NCBI GenBank assembly: GCA_949156565.1
Contig: CASCZI010000002.1
Location: forward strand, 1 to 64,000
Direction: 5' to 3'
Length of the DNA stretch: 64,000 nucleotides
DNA from: an uncultured Alphaproteobacteria bacterium
GTDB taxonomy: Bacteria; Pseudomonadota; Alphaproteobacteria; Rs-D84
Notes under the pieces: model-generated
Told to the model about the DNA's origin: nothing
The model's input: the letters and a program-made list of their open reading frames with translations, nothing else
Database searches by the model: none
Made by a program: the position numbers and the translations under genes
In this document: positions 1 through 10,432 of the stretch, in pieces
Numbering within the stretch: the first letter of the stretch is position 1
Layout of the letters: the number at the start of each line of letters is the position of its first letter

Positions 1-2
1 TG

Positions 3-689
3 AATAATGGGTCGTGTTCAAACTGTTCCCCGGGCTATGAACCCTATTATTGTCCAGGGGATGATGCTCGCCATCCGTGCCCCACGACCGATACGGATTA
101 TAAGGCATTAACCGGATGGAATATCATCCATTCTAATGAAGGGGGATGGGCCAATATTGGGGCCACCAGATCGGGTGATTGTCGCAGCAGTTTTGATTTT
201 AAAGATCAAAACGGCAATGAAATTCATACTGAGTTTCCTTTTAACGGCACTTATTACTGGGGGACCGATTCCAGCAAGATTTATTATTATGCGGCCGGAA
301 CAGGCCAATATCTGTCACCGTATAAAGCCACATCCAGCAAGGTATGGTATGATGGGGCAAAAGCATGCACAAACGCCCCCGCGCACGCGCACTATACCGG
401 TCCCGGCACACCCGACGCGCCCGATGGGTCCATCACGGACGCCAATGATTGCCCGTGGGAATGTGACGCGGGGTATGGGCGTGTGGGGGACGTGTGCCAA
501 CCGCTCTGTACGGCGGGTGTGACACAGATCCACATCGGAAACACCACCGCGCCATTATTTGCGGTCAAATATACGACGCCGACACTGGTCATTCAGACAC
601 CGGGCGGCGTGTGTTACGGAAATTTGACGGCCGGCCATGGCACCGGGATTCATGTGACGGTTGGCGGCACAACGTATCGGATGGAATAG
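3..689 (+). CDS. Secreted Cys-rich protein, 5'-truncated by window edge (family copy 1)
   Basis: Frame 3 is open from the window start to TAG at 689: NNGSCSNCSPGYEPYYCPGDDARHPCP...CTAGVTQIHIGNTTAPLFAVKYTTPTLVIQTPGGVCYGNL...GTTYRME*; closely matches the 60915-61700 product. Confidence 0.85.
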   Translation, partial: NNGSCSNCSPGYEPYYCPGDDARHPCPTTDTDYKALTGWNIIHSNEGGWANIGATRSGDCRSSFDFKDQNGNEIHTEFPFNGTYYWGTDSSKIYYYAAGTGQYLSPYKATSSKVWYDGAKACTNAPAHAHYTGPGTPDAPDGSITDANDCPWECDAGYGRVGDVCQPLCTAGVTQIHIGNTTAPLFAVKYTTPTLVIQTPGGVCYGNLTAGHGTGIHVTVGGTTYRME

Positions 690-697
690 GGGGGGCT

Positions 698-1216
698 TTA
701 AATCTTTATTGTGTCAATGGCGTTCCGGATGGCGTTCATTTGTTCATCTGTAAATTTCCCCAGAACCCAATCGGCCGGTGCAATCGGCAAACCCAAATCC
801 CGTGGATGGCCAATACCCACACGAACCCGCCGGTAATTATTGCCGACCGCCGCATCAATAGATTTGATACCGTTGTGGCCGGCACTGCCGCCACCTGTTT
901 TTTCGCGTATGGTGCCGATTTTTAAATCCATATCGTCATGAATCACAACCAGATTTTCCAACGGTATTTTATAAAATGCCATTAATGGGCCGACGGCATT
1001 ACCACTGGCGTTCATAAAGGTTTGGGGGCGCACAAAAATATATTTTTTCCCATCCCGTATATCGGTTGATGTTTGCGCCGATTTTTCATTACGCCATGTG
1101 GCACCATCCCCCGCCAATGCAGTTACCGCCATAAAACCGACGTTATGACGCGTTTGGGCGTATTCATTTCCCGGATTCCCCAGGCCAACCACCAAAATGG
1201 GTTTATTTTCTTGCAT
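698..1216 (-). CDS. pth: Peptidyl-tRNA hydrolase
   Basis: MQENKPILVVGLGNPGNEYAQTRHNVGFMAV...IHDDMDL...GGGSAGHNGIKSI, typical Pth motifs. Confidence 0.95.
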   Translation of the reverse strand: MQENKPILVVGLGNPGNEYAQTRHNVGFMAVTALAGDGATWRNEKSAQTSTDIRDGKKYIFVRPQTFMNASGNAVGPLMAFYKIPLENLVVIHDDMDLKIGTIREKTGGGSAGHNGIKSIDAAVGNNYRRVRVGIGHPRDLGLPIAPADWVLGKFTDEQMNAIRNAIDTIKI

Positions 1217-1263
1217 AGATAGACCTATTTTTTCTATTATAATATCACAGAAAGGAGAAAAAA

Positions 1264-1794
1264 ATGAAATTAAAATCTCTGGCGGCGGTTGCGGCGGTAT
1301 CGGCCATGGTGGCGGGCAATGCAAACGCAAATTTATTATTTGATATTTATGCCGGTGCAACGGCGGGATTTGGTGGGGCAACGTGGTTTGCAGATGAAAA
1401 CAAAACGTATGCCGCGCAATCATATGGTGCCGTTTTGGGAATTGACATTCCGTTTGTGCGTGGTGAATTGGAATATGATTATTTAATGTCTGATGATGCG
1501 AAATTGCATCTGGTGATGGCCAATGTGTATGCCAAAATGCCAACCCCGGTTATTAAACCATATCTGGGTGGGGGAATCGGCATGGTTGTGGCCGGGGATT
1601 ATAACGACCTGGATGCGGAAGATGCCATGGCGTACCAAGGCATGTTGGGCGTGACATTTGATTTGCCGATTTTGCCGTTTAATATCGATGTCGAAGGACG
1701 CGTTTTATACGCCAATCATGTGTTTAAGGTGGCGGATGAAAACGCAAATTTGTTGCAATATGATGCACGTGTGAAATTGCGGTACGTTTTTTAA
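1264..1794 (+). CDS. Outer-membrane beta-barrel family protein
   Basis: Signal peptide (MKLKSLAAVAAVSAMVAGNANA) then Gly/aromatic-rich beta-strand pattern ending YVF*. Confidence 0.7.
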   Translation: MKLKSLAAVAAVSAMVAGNANANLLFDIYAGATAGFGGATWFADENKTYAAQSYGAVLGIDIPFVRGELEYDYLMSDDAKLHLVMANVYAKMPTPVIKPYLGGGIGMVVAGDYNDLDAEDAMAYQGMLGVTFDLPILPFNIDVEGRVLYANHVFKVADENANLLQYDARVKLRYVF

Positions 1795-1857
1795 AAATAA
1801 TATAAAGTGGTTTGGGGGCGCATCGGCGCCCCAAATCATCGGGGAAATGGGGTAAAA

Positions 1858-4635
1858 ATGCTAACACTGATTGATGGGAATTCATTATTATTTCGTGCCT
1901 ATTACGGCGTGCACAGTCGATTAACCCGGCATGATGGAACGCCCACTGGTGCGGTGTTCGGATTTTTTAATATGGTGTTACCGTTGCTGGCGGCGGGTAA
2001 CCGTCATGATGAATTTGTGTGCGTATTCGATGCGTCACGCATAACTTTTCGCCAAGATATATATCCCCAATACAAGATGAATCGATCGGAAACACCCGCC
2101 GATTTAATTATTCAGGGTGAAATGATCCGTGCCGGTTTGACGGCATGTGGGGTGCCGGTATTATGCATTCCCGGTGTAGAGGCAGATGATGTTATCGCCA
2201 CGTTGGCGGATCAATACTGTGACCGGCCGGGCGGAACACGTATTATTACCAGTGACAAGGATTTGATGCAATTGGTGTCAGATTGCGTCTATTTATACGA
2301 CGGGATGAAGGACCGTGAAATTCGTGCCCCCCAGGTATTGGAAAAATTTGGTGTGCGCCCAGATCAGGTTGTCGATGTTCAAAGCCTGATGGGCGATTCA
2401 ACCGATAACGTGCCCGGTGTTCCGGGGATCGGTCCTAAAAAAGCCGCCGAATTAATTAATCAGTTTGGGTCATTGGATAACATTTATACCCATGTAGGGG
2501 ACATCACGAATGAACGGATTCGTAATCTTTTGATCCAACATCGGGAAATGGCATATATATCGCGGCAACTGGTGACATTAAAACGCGATGTGGAATTGAC
2601 CGGATTGGACATTGCCCCATTATGCTTTGATGTGAACGGGGCCATTGAATTTATGCGTCAACGTGTGGAAAGTACGTCGTTGGTGGCCAAGATTGAAAAG
2701 CTGTTTCCGGTTGATCCGGCGGCCCCGGCATGTGTTGCGCCATTGCCGTATGCCGGATCGGATTGTCCCATAGTGGTTGACAATACAACCCCCGATTCAA
2801 CGCCTGATGCATTGGCGGAATGGACATTTGATGTTATTCGTCATGTGGATCAATTGGACGCATTTTTATCAACGGTGGGTAACACGTTGGCCATTGATAC
2901 CGAAACAACGGGTCTGGATCAAATGTCTGATCAATTGGTGGGGATATGCATGGCATCGACCCCGGGCCATGGTGTGTATATCCCATTGCGTCATCGTGGG
3001 GCGTCGGCCGATCTGTTTGGGGGAAATGAATTGGCACCTGATCAATTAAGTATTGATGTGGTTCGTGATCGATTATGGCCGGTATTAATCAATCCCAATG
3101 TGGTAAAGGTGGGACACAATCTAAAATTCGATTTGCATATCATGGCGAACGAGGGGTGGGATATCGCACAAATTCGTCCCATTGATGATACAATGTTGTT
3201 ATCATATGCATTGTATGGTGGTCTGCATGGACATGGAATGGATGAATTGGCACGGCGATATCTTGGGCACACAGATATTGCGTATTGTGATTTATTTGCG
3301 CCGAAAACACGTAATGCCGATCGACGTTTCGATACATTAGATATTGCATCGGCGGCCCCATATGCGGCCGAAGATGCCGTTGTAACGTTGGCCATGTATC
3401 AATTAATGCGCCCCCAGGTGGATGCCAACGAAACGTTAAAGAAACTATATGAAAGTTGTGATTTGCCATTGATGCCCATCTTGTTAGATATGGAACGAAA
3501 CGGGGTAATGGTCAATCGTGATGGGTTGCACCGATTATCCGGGATATTTCATACCCAGTTAAGTGAATTAGAGCAACAGATTTGGGCCGACGCCGGTCAC
3601 GAATTTAATATTGCCAGTCCAAAGCAAATGGCGTGCGTTTTATTTGATGAATTAAACTTGAATGCCAATAAAAAACGGTCGACGGATGCCGATGCATTAA
3701 ATGAATTGGTTGATGCCCACCCAATCGTGGACAAGATTCTTGTTTGGCGCCGGATCGCAAAGCTGGCGGGGACATACGCGGACGCACTGCCGCGGCAGAT
3801 TGCATCAGATGGGCGGATTCATACCACATATTTACAGACCAGTACCAATACCGGTCGATTGTCATCGCGGGATCCAAACTTACAAAATATTCCGATTAAA
3901 ACAACCCTGGGCGAAGAAATTCGTAAATGTTTTGTAGCCGCCCCGGGACGCGTATTGATTGCGGTTGATTATTCCCAAATTCAATTGCGTTTGTTGGCAG
4001 ATGTGGCGGGGGTTCGGGCATTTACAGAAACATTCCGCGCGGGACGTGATATTCATGAACAGACCGCCCGACAAATATTCGGTGTTGCCCCCGATGCCGA
4101 TGTGTCACGTGATCAACGTCGGGCGGCGAAAACCGTGAACTTTTCAATCGTTTATGGTATTTCATCGGTTGGATTGGCCGCGCAATTGGGGATAACACGC
4201 CATGCGGCCCAAGAAATCATTGATGCATATATGTCGGGATTGCCGGAAATCAAGGATTATATTCAACGGACACGGGAATTTGCGCTGGAACATGGGTATG
4301 TATTAACGCCATGGGGGCGCCGAATCGAATTGCCCGATATTAAAAATCCCCGGATGCGTGCGTATGCGTTGCGTGCGGCGATTAATGCCCCCATCCAGGG
4401 TTTTGAGGCGGATTTAATGCGTCGTGCCATGGTGGATATTGCATCACGTATTATTGCCCCAAATCGTGATAAAATTCGTATGATTATGCAGGTGCATGAC
4501 GAAGTCGTTTTTGAATGCGATTCGGATTTGGCACCTGCCATGGCGGTACAAATTCAATCAATAATGGAAAATGTGGCCCAATTATCGGTGCCGTTGGCGG
4601 CAGAATATGTTATTGGTAACCAATGGGGAAAATAG
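1858..4635 (+). CDS. polA: DNA polymerase I (5'-3' exo, 3'-5' exo, polymerase domains)
   Basis: MLTLIDGNSLLFRAYYG; GVEADDVIATLA; DTETTGLD; SSRDPNLQNIPIKT; VDYSQIQLR; QVHDEVVFE. Confidence 0.97.
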   Translation: MLTLIDGNSLLFRAYYGVHSRLTRHDGTPTGAVFGFFNMVLPLLAAGNRHDEFVCVFDASRITFRQDIYPQYKMNRSETPADLIIQGEMIRAGLTACGVPVLCIPGVEADDVIATLADQYCDRPGGTRIITSDKDLMQLVSDCVYLYDGMKDREIRAPQVLEKFGVRPDQVVDVQSLMGDSTDNVPGVPGIGPKKAAELINQFGSLDNIYTHVGDITNERIRNLLIQHREMAYISRQLVTLKRDVELTGLDIAPLCFDVNGAIEFMRQRVESTSLVAKIEKLFPVDPAAPACVAPLPYAGSDCPIVVDNTTPDSTPDALAEWTFDVIRHVDQLDAFLSTVGNTLAIDTETTGLDQMSDQLVGICMASTPGHGVYIPLRHRGASADLFGGNELAPDQLSIDVVRDRLWPVLINPNVVKVGHNLKFDLHIMANEGWDIAQIRPIDDTMLLSYALYGGLHGHGMDELARRYLGHTDIAYCDLFAPKTRNADRRFDTLDIASAAPYAAEDAVVTLAMYQLMRPQVDANETLKKLYESCDLPLMPILLDMERNGVMVNRDGLHRLSGIFHTQLSELEQQIWADAGHEFNIASPKQMACVLFDELNLNANKKRSTDADALNELVDAHPIVDKILVWRRIAKLAGTYADALPRQIASDGRIHTTYLQTSTNTGRLSSRDPNLQNIPIKTTLGEEIRKCFVAAPGRVLIAVDYSQIQLRLLADVAGVRAFTETFRAGRDIHEQTARQIFGVAPDADVSRDQRRAAKTVNFSIVYGISSVGLAAQLGITRHAAQEIIDAYMSGLPEIKDYIQRTREFALEHGYVLTPWGRRIELPDIKNPRMRAYALRAAINAPIQGFEADLMRRAMVDIASRIIAPNRDKIRMIMQVHDEVVFECDSDLAPAMAVQIQSIMENVAQLSVPLAAEYVIGNQWGK

Positions 4636-5119
4636 GGTGTACTCAACCACGGGTGCCCCGAACGTCATTAAATGTTTATCGGAAATGACCGTCCAATAAT
4701 TATGATTTGCGTTCAGTGCCGGGGTAAACGCGCGAACGGGGCATAAATTCATTTGTACCATATAAAAAAGGCAGGGATGTCATTTCGCGTGACCCCCAAT
4801 TCTAGCTATGGAGAGAGAAAGCGGCCCCCGCGTGACACCCCTATGATACCCACCAAAAGAAACTTGGTGGCTGGAGTTTAGAAACTATTGCTAGGCAAAT
4901 AGAGTGGTTTATTTTTATATTTCACCACACTCCAACCATTATACAAAGTCAGAGCTTATATCATACCCCGGTATGATAACCCAACAAGAGGTTTCTATTC
5001 CCCATGCCGATTCGGTCATTAAAATCAGCACAATATACACTTTATATAAAACTAGGAAAAAAGTCCAGGGAAAACAAGTAAGTGGGGATTTGGTGGCTTA
5101 TTCTAAAAATCGTCAATTT

Positions 5120-5893
5120 TTATTCAATATGAAATATTGTATCATTCACACGCATATTAATTCCGGGCCCGGTCCCTGGTTTTAGATCGCCGTAACATAA
5201 TCCACCCGCGGTGCGTATGACCAACGCCGGGGTCGTATGGCGTTCGGCCCAGATGGGGGCCGTAAATCCCCCGGCATGGATTTGTGTGATTCCAGTTCCG
5301 CACAGGGATACACAATCATCCAATCCTGTCGCATTGGGAATGCGGGTGGATGTCTCATCGGGGCATATCGTACGAAAAACGTCCCCGGCGGGCGAATAAT
5401 AACCATGTCCCACCGGGCCACAATGAATAGAATTTGCAGCCATATCATAGGATGATGTCCAATAATTTGTGTTACTGTCGCAATAGGGGCACCAATATCC
5501 GGCCGGGCAAGAATTAACATTAATCATGCATTTTGTGGTATCTGATGCCAGGCTGCCGGCATATCCTGTGTCGCCATAGGCGCATGAAAAACCAAACGTT
5601 TCATATTTCCATTGTACACGGCATCCGGTGATACTGTCTTGTAATCCATGGGGCGACCAGTACCAGTAATATTCCACATGTTCAGTATCTACATCCGTTT
5701 TGGGACAGGCATAGGACAGATCGTCGCCCGGACAGTAATAGAATGTTCCACATGCGATACATTCCCCGTTGTTTAAATAATATCCCGGATTGCACGTCGC
5801 ACCCATCGCCGGCGCACAGAGCAGGGATCCCACCCCACACGCGGCCGCCGCGACGGCGATCGCGTCCCAAAACCCGACAGTTTTTTTAGGCAT
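5120..5893 (-). CDS. Secreted Cys-rich protein (family copy 2)
   Basis: MPKKTVGFWDAIAVAAAACGVGSLLCAPAMGATCNPGYYLNNGECIACGTFYYCPGDD... and C-terminal module CGTGITQIHAGGFTAPIWAERHTTPALVIRTAGGLCYGDL. Confidence 0.8.
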   Translation of the reverse strand: MPKKTVGFWDAIAVAAAACGVGSLLCAPAMGATCNPGYYLNNGECIACGTFYYCPGDDLSYACPKTDVDTEHVEYYWYWSPHGLQDSITGCRVQWKYETFGFSCAYGDTGYAGSLASDTTKCMINVNSCPAGYWCPYCDSNTNYWTSSYDMAANSIHCGPVGHGYYSPAGDVFRTICPDETSTRIPNATGLDDCVSLCGTGITQIHAGGFTAPIWAERHTTPALVIRTAGGLCYGDLKPGTGPGINMRVNDTIFHIE

Positions 5894-5962
5894 AGTTGGG
5901 GGGAAAATTTGTCGCAGAAATTGGGGATTTTTTGTTTCGTCGGGACCGCTCAAAAAACTGTC

Positions 5963-6360
5963 CCTTTGGATTAGGCATAGTCAAATAATGCCCAACCCCA
6001 GGAATTATACCCATTTGCGCGATTTTTTACAAGGGAAAAATTGGGGGGGGGACGGGTTCACCGTCCCCGCAGGCACCGTGGGGGATCTTTAAAAAAAAGA
6101 CCACCCCGTCGGTATCACCCCCAAAAATTTTCAATTTTTGCGGGGCCCGATTTCGCGCCCACCCCGACCCCGGGCCCCACGGAAATTGTTAAATTTCCGT
6201 GGGTGGGTTCCCGGAGGGGAACTTCACTCTGTTCTTTGCGTGGGTGGGTTCTGGCGGGGGAACTTATATTTAGGCCGGTTCGGTCCAAGTTCTCCTCCCT
6301 CGAGGGAGTACCGGCGTAGCCGGGGAGGTGGTCTTTACCTGAACTCTGAACACTGATCCC
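5963..6360 (-). repeat. Dispersed intergenic cassette, copy A (upstream of Cys-rich gene)
   Basis: Block aaaagaccaccccgtcggtatcacccccaaaaatttt.aatttttgcggggcccgatttcgcgcccacccc plus flanking blocks match the reverse complement of 60546-60845. Confidence 0.85.
6004..6032 (-). promoter_or_regulatory. sigma70-like promoter of Cys-rich gene copy 2
   Basis: Minus strand TTGTAA-N17-TATAAT; collinear with TTGTCA-N17-TATAAT upstream of the 60915 gene. Confidence 0.6.
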
Positions 6361-6378
6361 GCCCGATGGGGCGGATGA

Positions 6379-7740
6379 TTATCCATTAATAATTTCCATC
6401 ACACGTCTGGACACATCCGATAACGCCACACGTTCTTGGGCCATGGTGTCACGGTGCCGCAATGTCACTGTTCCATCTTCGATTGACTGATGATCCACTG
6501 TTATGCATACCGGGGTACCGATTTCATCATGACGACGATAATTTTTACCGATATTTCCCGAATTTTCTAATTCGATGCGCCCAATACCCAATGAACGCAA
6601 TTGGTCAACAATTTGATGCGCCAATTCAACCTGATCCGACATATTACGTGCCAACGGAATCACCGCCGCCTTTACCGGGGCCAGACGGGGTTTTAATTTT
6701 AAAACAACACGCGATTTACCATCACCCAAATCTTCGTCGGTGTACGCATTGATCATTACCGCCAACATCGTGCGATTAACACCCATCGCCGTTTCAATGA
6801 CATAGGGCACAACCGTTTCACCACTCTGTGGATCGGTAAAGGATAACTTGGTCGTGCTATCCTTGTTCGGCATCACATGAGCATTGATATTTAATTCATC
6901 TTGGGCCTTGGTATGCGACCCCAGGTCGAAATCCTGACGATTATGAATACCTTCGACTTCGTCAAATCCATCGGGAAATTCGAATTCAATATCGACGGCG
7001 GCCTTGGCATAATGGGCCAATTTTTCATGTGGGGTTAACCGTAACTTTTCCGCCGGTATCCCCAAGACATTAATCCACCACGCCAAACGCGCATCACGCC
7101 ACATTTGAAAATATTTTTCATCTGTTGATGGATGCACAAAATATTGCATTTCCGCCTGTTCAAATTCACGCATACGGAAAACAAAACCACGGGGCGAAAT
7201 TTCATTACGAAACGCCTTGCCAATTTGGGCAATCCCAAACGGCAATTTATGGGGCGTTGAATCCAACACGTTTTTAAAGTTTGTGTATGTCGTTGTCGCG
7301 GTTTCTGGCCGCAGATAGGCATTAACCGCCCCATCGGCCGTTGCCCCAATGGACAACCCCATCATCAACATGTATGGACGGGGTGGCGTCAAATCCAATG
7401 ATCCACAATTGTCACAACGTGTTTCATCACGCATCTTGTCTTGACGCATGCGGGCACCACATTTCTTGCATTCCACCAACGGATCAGAAAAACACCCTTC
7501 GTGTCCCGAATATTTCCACAATAATCGATTGGTAATTAATGCGGCATCTAATCCTTCGATATCATCGCGGGAATAAACCATCACATTCCACCATGCCGCA
7601 CGAATGTTTTTCATCAATTCCACGCCATAGGGACCATAATCATACGCGCCCCCCAGGCCCCCATAAATTTCCGATCCTGTAAAAATAAATCCGCGTCGCT
7701 TGCATAATGCAACGACATCATTTAGTGTCTTTGCCGGCAT
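6379..7740 (-). CDS. glyS: Glycyl-tRNA synthetase, single-chain (alpha2) class II type
   Basis: MPAKTLNDVVALCKRRGFIFTGSEIYGGLGGAYDYGPYGVELMKNI; Zn-binding CKKCGARMRQDKMRDETRCDNCG; GIAQIGKAFRNEISPR; C-terminal anticodon-binding region. Confidence 0.95.
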   Translation of the reverse strand: MPAKTLNDVVALCKRRGFIFTGSEIYGGLGGAYDYGPYGVELMKNIRAAWWNVMVYSRDDIEGLDAALITNRLLWKYSGHEGCFSDPLVECKKCGARMRQDKMRDETRCDNCGSLDLTPPRPYMLMMGLSIGATADGAVNAYLRPETATTTYTNFKNVLDSTPHKLPFGIAQIGKAFRNEISPRGFVFRMREFEQAEMQYFVHPSTDEKYFQMWRDARLAWWINVLGIPAEKLRLTPHEKLAHYAKAAVDIEFEFPDGFDEVEGIHNRQDFDLGSHTKAQDELNINAHVMPNKDSTTKLSFTDPQSGETVVPYVIETAMGVNRTMLAVMINAYTDEDLGDGKSRVVLKLKPRLAPVKAAVIPLARNMSDQVELAHQIVDQLRSLGIGRIELENSGNIGKNYRRHDEIGTPVCITVDHQSIEDGTVTLRHRDTMAQERVALSDVSRRVMEIING

Positions 7741-7873
7741 TGTTTGTACCCCATTTTTATTTATGGTACATATTATACCCAAATTCACATTTTGCAAAAG
7801 AAAATATTTATTGACAAATAACATAAATTGTATTAATTTTATTAAAAATAATACAATAAAAGGAACAAATCAC

Positions 7874-8209
7874 ATGCCCAAGAAAAACAAGAATTTGAAC
7901 GCGACGCCCCGTGATATCATCCCCGAACCAAAATATTCGGCGTTTATCATGATGCAATTGGCATCGCGTTATAATCGCCATGCCAAAATTGGTTTCCTGT
8001 CTTGTTTGTATGGAATGTTTGGAATGATGGGTGCCAATTATTGGGTCCCCGAAATCTATCGATTATTGGCATTGGGTGTTTATCCGGCGATGATAATAAT
8101 CATTATTTGGGCCGCCTTGAAAAAGGATCACGCCGATCGGTATCAAAAATGCGCCGAAGATTTGTCCGATAAATTTATTAATAAATCCAAGCAAGGAAAA
8201 TCAAAATGA
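7874..8209 (+). CDS. Small membrane protein, hypothetical
   Basis: ORF with two hydrophobic segments; stop overlaps next start (8206). Confidence 0.55.
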   Translation: MPKKNKNLNATPRDIIPEPKYSAFIMMQLASRYNRHAKIGFLSCLYGMFGMMGANYWVPEIYRLLALGVYPAMIIIIIWAALKKDHADRYQKCAEDLSDKFINKSKQGKSK

Positions 8210-8568
8210 CACCAAAGAAATTGCGGTTATTAAACAAACAGATAGAAACGCTTAGTAACGTATCGTTAACACGTACCCAACAGTCAACGATTGATTATGC
8301 GTTTGAAACCGTTTTATCCCTGCAACGTCAATCCCACCGCATCCAATGGCATGTTATTAAAATGTTGTCAATCATGGGATTTAATTTGGCAATAACCAAA
8401 TTGGACCAAGATATTGGCGAAAATATGGGATTGGCCCTGTATTTAGTGGTATTGATTTATATGTGCAACGTCGCATGGACAATGGACCGCAACAAAATCG
8501 CCTATGACACCGCACGTAAAAATGTTCAGCAAGTAGAACAAGAATTAAAAAACAATCAATACACTTGA
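8206..8568 (+). CDS. Small membrane/coiled-coil protein, hypothetical
   Basis: ORF overlapping the previous gene by 4 nt; hydrophobic segment plus charged tail. Confidence 0.5.
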   Translation: MTPKKLRLLNKQIETLSNVSLTRTQQSTIDYAFETVLSLQRQSHRIQWHVIKMLSIMGFNLAITKLDQDIGENMGLALYLVVLIYMCNVAWTMDRNKIAYDTARKNVQQVEQELKNNQYT

Positions 8569-8626
8569 CAAATTAATTTATTTGACTATAATAAAAGTAT
8601 TCTAAATAAAACCAAGGAACAAAGAA

Positions 8627-10273
8627 ATGGCAACCCAGACAAAAACTTATGAAGATACTTTATGCGCTGAAATCGCGCTGTCGACATTGAATCTGGCCCC
8701 ATACGCAACCGCGGACCAGGCACGACGCGCCTATCGCCGTTTGTCATTGCAATATCATCCGGACCACAACCCGGATCCGACGGCCACGGATACATTCATC
8801 CGCATTACCCGTGCCAAAGAATATTTGGATAAATACCATTTCTCAAAAGATGCAGAATCTGTCTCTGATACAAAAACATCAGATACCAACGTCCATTTCT
8901 ATAAAAATACCGAATGGGCCCGTCATTGGTATCGCCAATATCATAACGAACAATCGGAAAAAAAGCGTCAAGCCGACGCCCAAGAACAGGCCCAGGCCGC
9001 CGCAGATGCAGAATTTGCCCAGGCACATCGCACCGCCAATCAATATAAGACCCAGGCCACACATACCGATCCATTGGACGCGGCCATGGCCGATGCACGC
9101 CGGCGTTTGCAAATCCTGCTTGACGATGAACGCGCGGCAAAGGCCGCCCATCTTCAGGCGCAATATCACCTGGTTGATGTGATGGCCCATTCCCGGTCGG
9201 GTATTGCATATGCCCGTGAATTATCCGCGGCCCGTCACGCCGTCCGTACGGAATCCCATCAGTATAATGCCATCAAAGATTCTGTGCGTCACCTGCGCCA
9301 AGAAATCGAACAATTGCGCGAAAAACAATCGAAATCACGTTCCCGTACGTATACCCCGGGTGTGACCATTATCAATGAAACCGCACAAGAAACACCAAAT
9401 CATGTTTCCCCCGTTTCAAATCCGGCACCAAAACCCGATACAAAACGCGACATTTCGGATGAAAAAATCCGCAATTTCGAATCTGATTTAAAACAGGCAC
9501 GAACCACACAAACCCAAAAATCTGCGGCGTCGGTCAAACAAACCACGATCGATGAAAAAATTCGTACCGCGCGCACGGCCGCCTTTGGCAACACAAATGC
9601 CGAACCCGCCGCCACGCGCCCCCAGCCGCAGCCAAAGCGCACCATAAGTGACGAAGAAATTCGCGCCTTTGAATTAGAAATGAAACAGACCTGGGCCCGT
9701 GGTCGCCCATCTAAGGCCGATCAGGCTGCCGCAACAGCGCAAAGAGACGCTGAACGCCAACACAAAATCAACGCCCAAAACGAACACGCGGCGAAACAAA
9801 TGGCCGCCTATGAACAACAGGTCGAAGAAGAGATAAAAACCGAACAGGCCCAAGAAACCTTGAACAACGGTAAAAAGAAAACAGACTGGAACGCGTTATA
9901 TAATTATCTGGCGATATTTACCTCTAAAAAGAATATGCCCGATCATGTCGTCCAAAATGCCACGCGCCTGATGAAAACGATCACATCGATCAAATGGTTA
10001 AACCGTATGGTGGCCGTCGGCGGCGGGGCGGTCGTTCTGGGTGCAATGACGGTTGGCATGTCTGTCATGACCCAGGGCCTGACCATGGAATTGGGCCAAA
10101 TCATTGGTGCATCATCCGTCGTTATTTTTGGCGGGGGGACAATATACCTCTCAGACGTCAGTAATTCCAAGGGCAAAACGGTCTTAAACACTGTCCGCGC
10201 AGGAATTGCATCACAACGCATAACACCACCAAAACAATCATTGTTTGGGCGCCTGTTTGGTCGGTCATATTAA
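8627..10273 (+). CDS. DnaJ-domain protein with long coiled-coil and C-terminal TM segments
   Basis: N-terminal ADQARRAYRRLSLQYHPDHNPDPTATDTFIRITRAKEYL (J domain with HPD); C-terminal hydrophobic stretches. Confidence 0.8.
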   Translation: MATQTKTYEDTLCAEIALSTLNLAPYATADQARRAYRRLSLQYHPDHNPDPTATDTFIRITRAKEYLDKYHFSKDAESVSDTKTSDTNVHFYKNTEWARHWYRQYHNEQSEKKRQADAQEQAQAAADAEFAQAHRTANQYKTQATHTDPLDAAMADARRRLQILLDDERAAKAAHLQAQYHLVDVMAHSRSGIAYARELSAARHAVRTESHQYNAIKDSVRHLRQEIEQLREKQSKSRSRTYTPGVTIINETAQETPNHVSPVSNPAPKPDTKRDISDEKIRNFESDLKQARTTQTQKSAASVKQTTIDEKIRTARTAAFGNTNAEPAATRPQPQPKRTISDEEIRAFELEMKQTWARGRPSKADQAAATAQRDAERQHKINAQNEHAAKQMAAYEQQVEEEIKTEQAQETLNNGKKKTDWNALYNYLAIFTSKKNMPDHVVQNATRLMKTITSIKWLNRMVAVGGGAVVLGAMTVGMSVMTQGLTMELGQIIGASSVVIFGGGTIYLSDVSNSKGKTVLNTVRAGIASQRITPPKQSLFGRLFGRSY

Positions 10274-10275
10274 TA

Positions 10276-10304
10276 AAATCCGCCCCACGGGCGGATTTTT
10301 ATGA
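10276..10304 (+). terminator. Rho-independent terminator
   Basis: aaaatccgccccacgggcggattttta. Confidence 0.8.
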
Positions 10305-10432
10305 CACCGTACCAATCTCCCCCTCAATGGCTTTTGGGTTGTTTTTCCTATTTATGTACGCTATGCTATTACTGATCCGGATGGGGGACATGGAACCCGG
10401 ACACCGTTTAACTTAAACAAGAGTAAAATTAT

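Noticed and set aside
6041-6356. Overlapping ORFs in the GC-rich intergenic cassette
   Set aside because: Matching region at 60546-60845 conserves DNA blocks, not a reading frame; treated as a non-coding repeat
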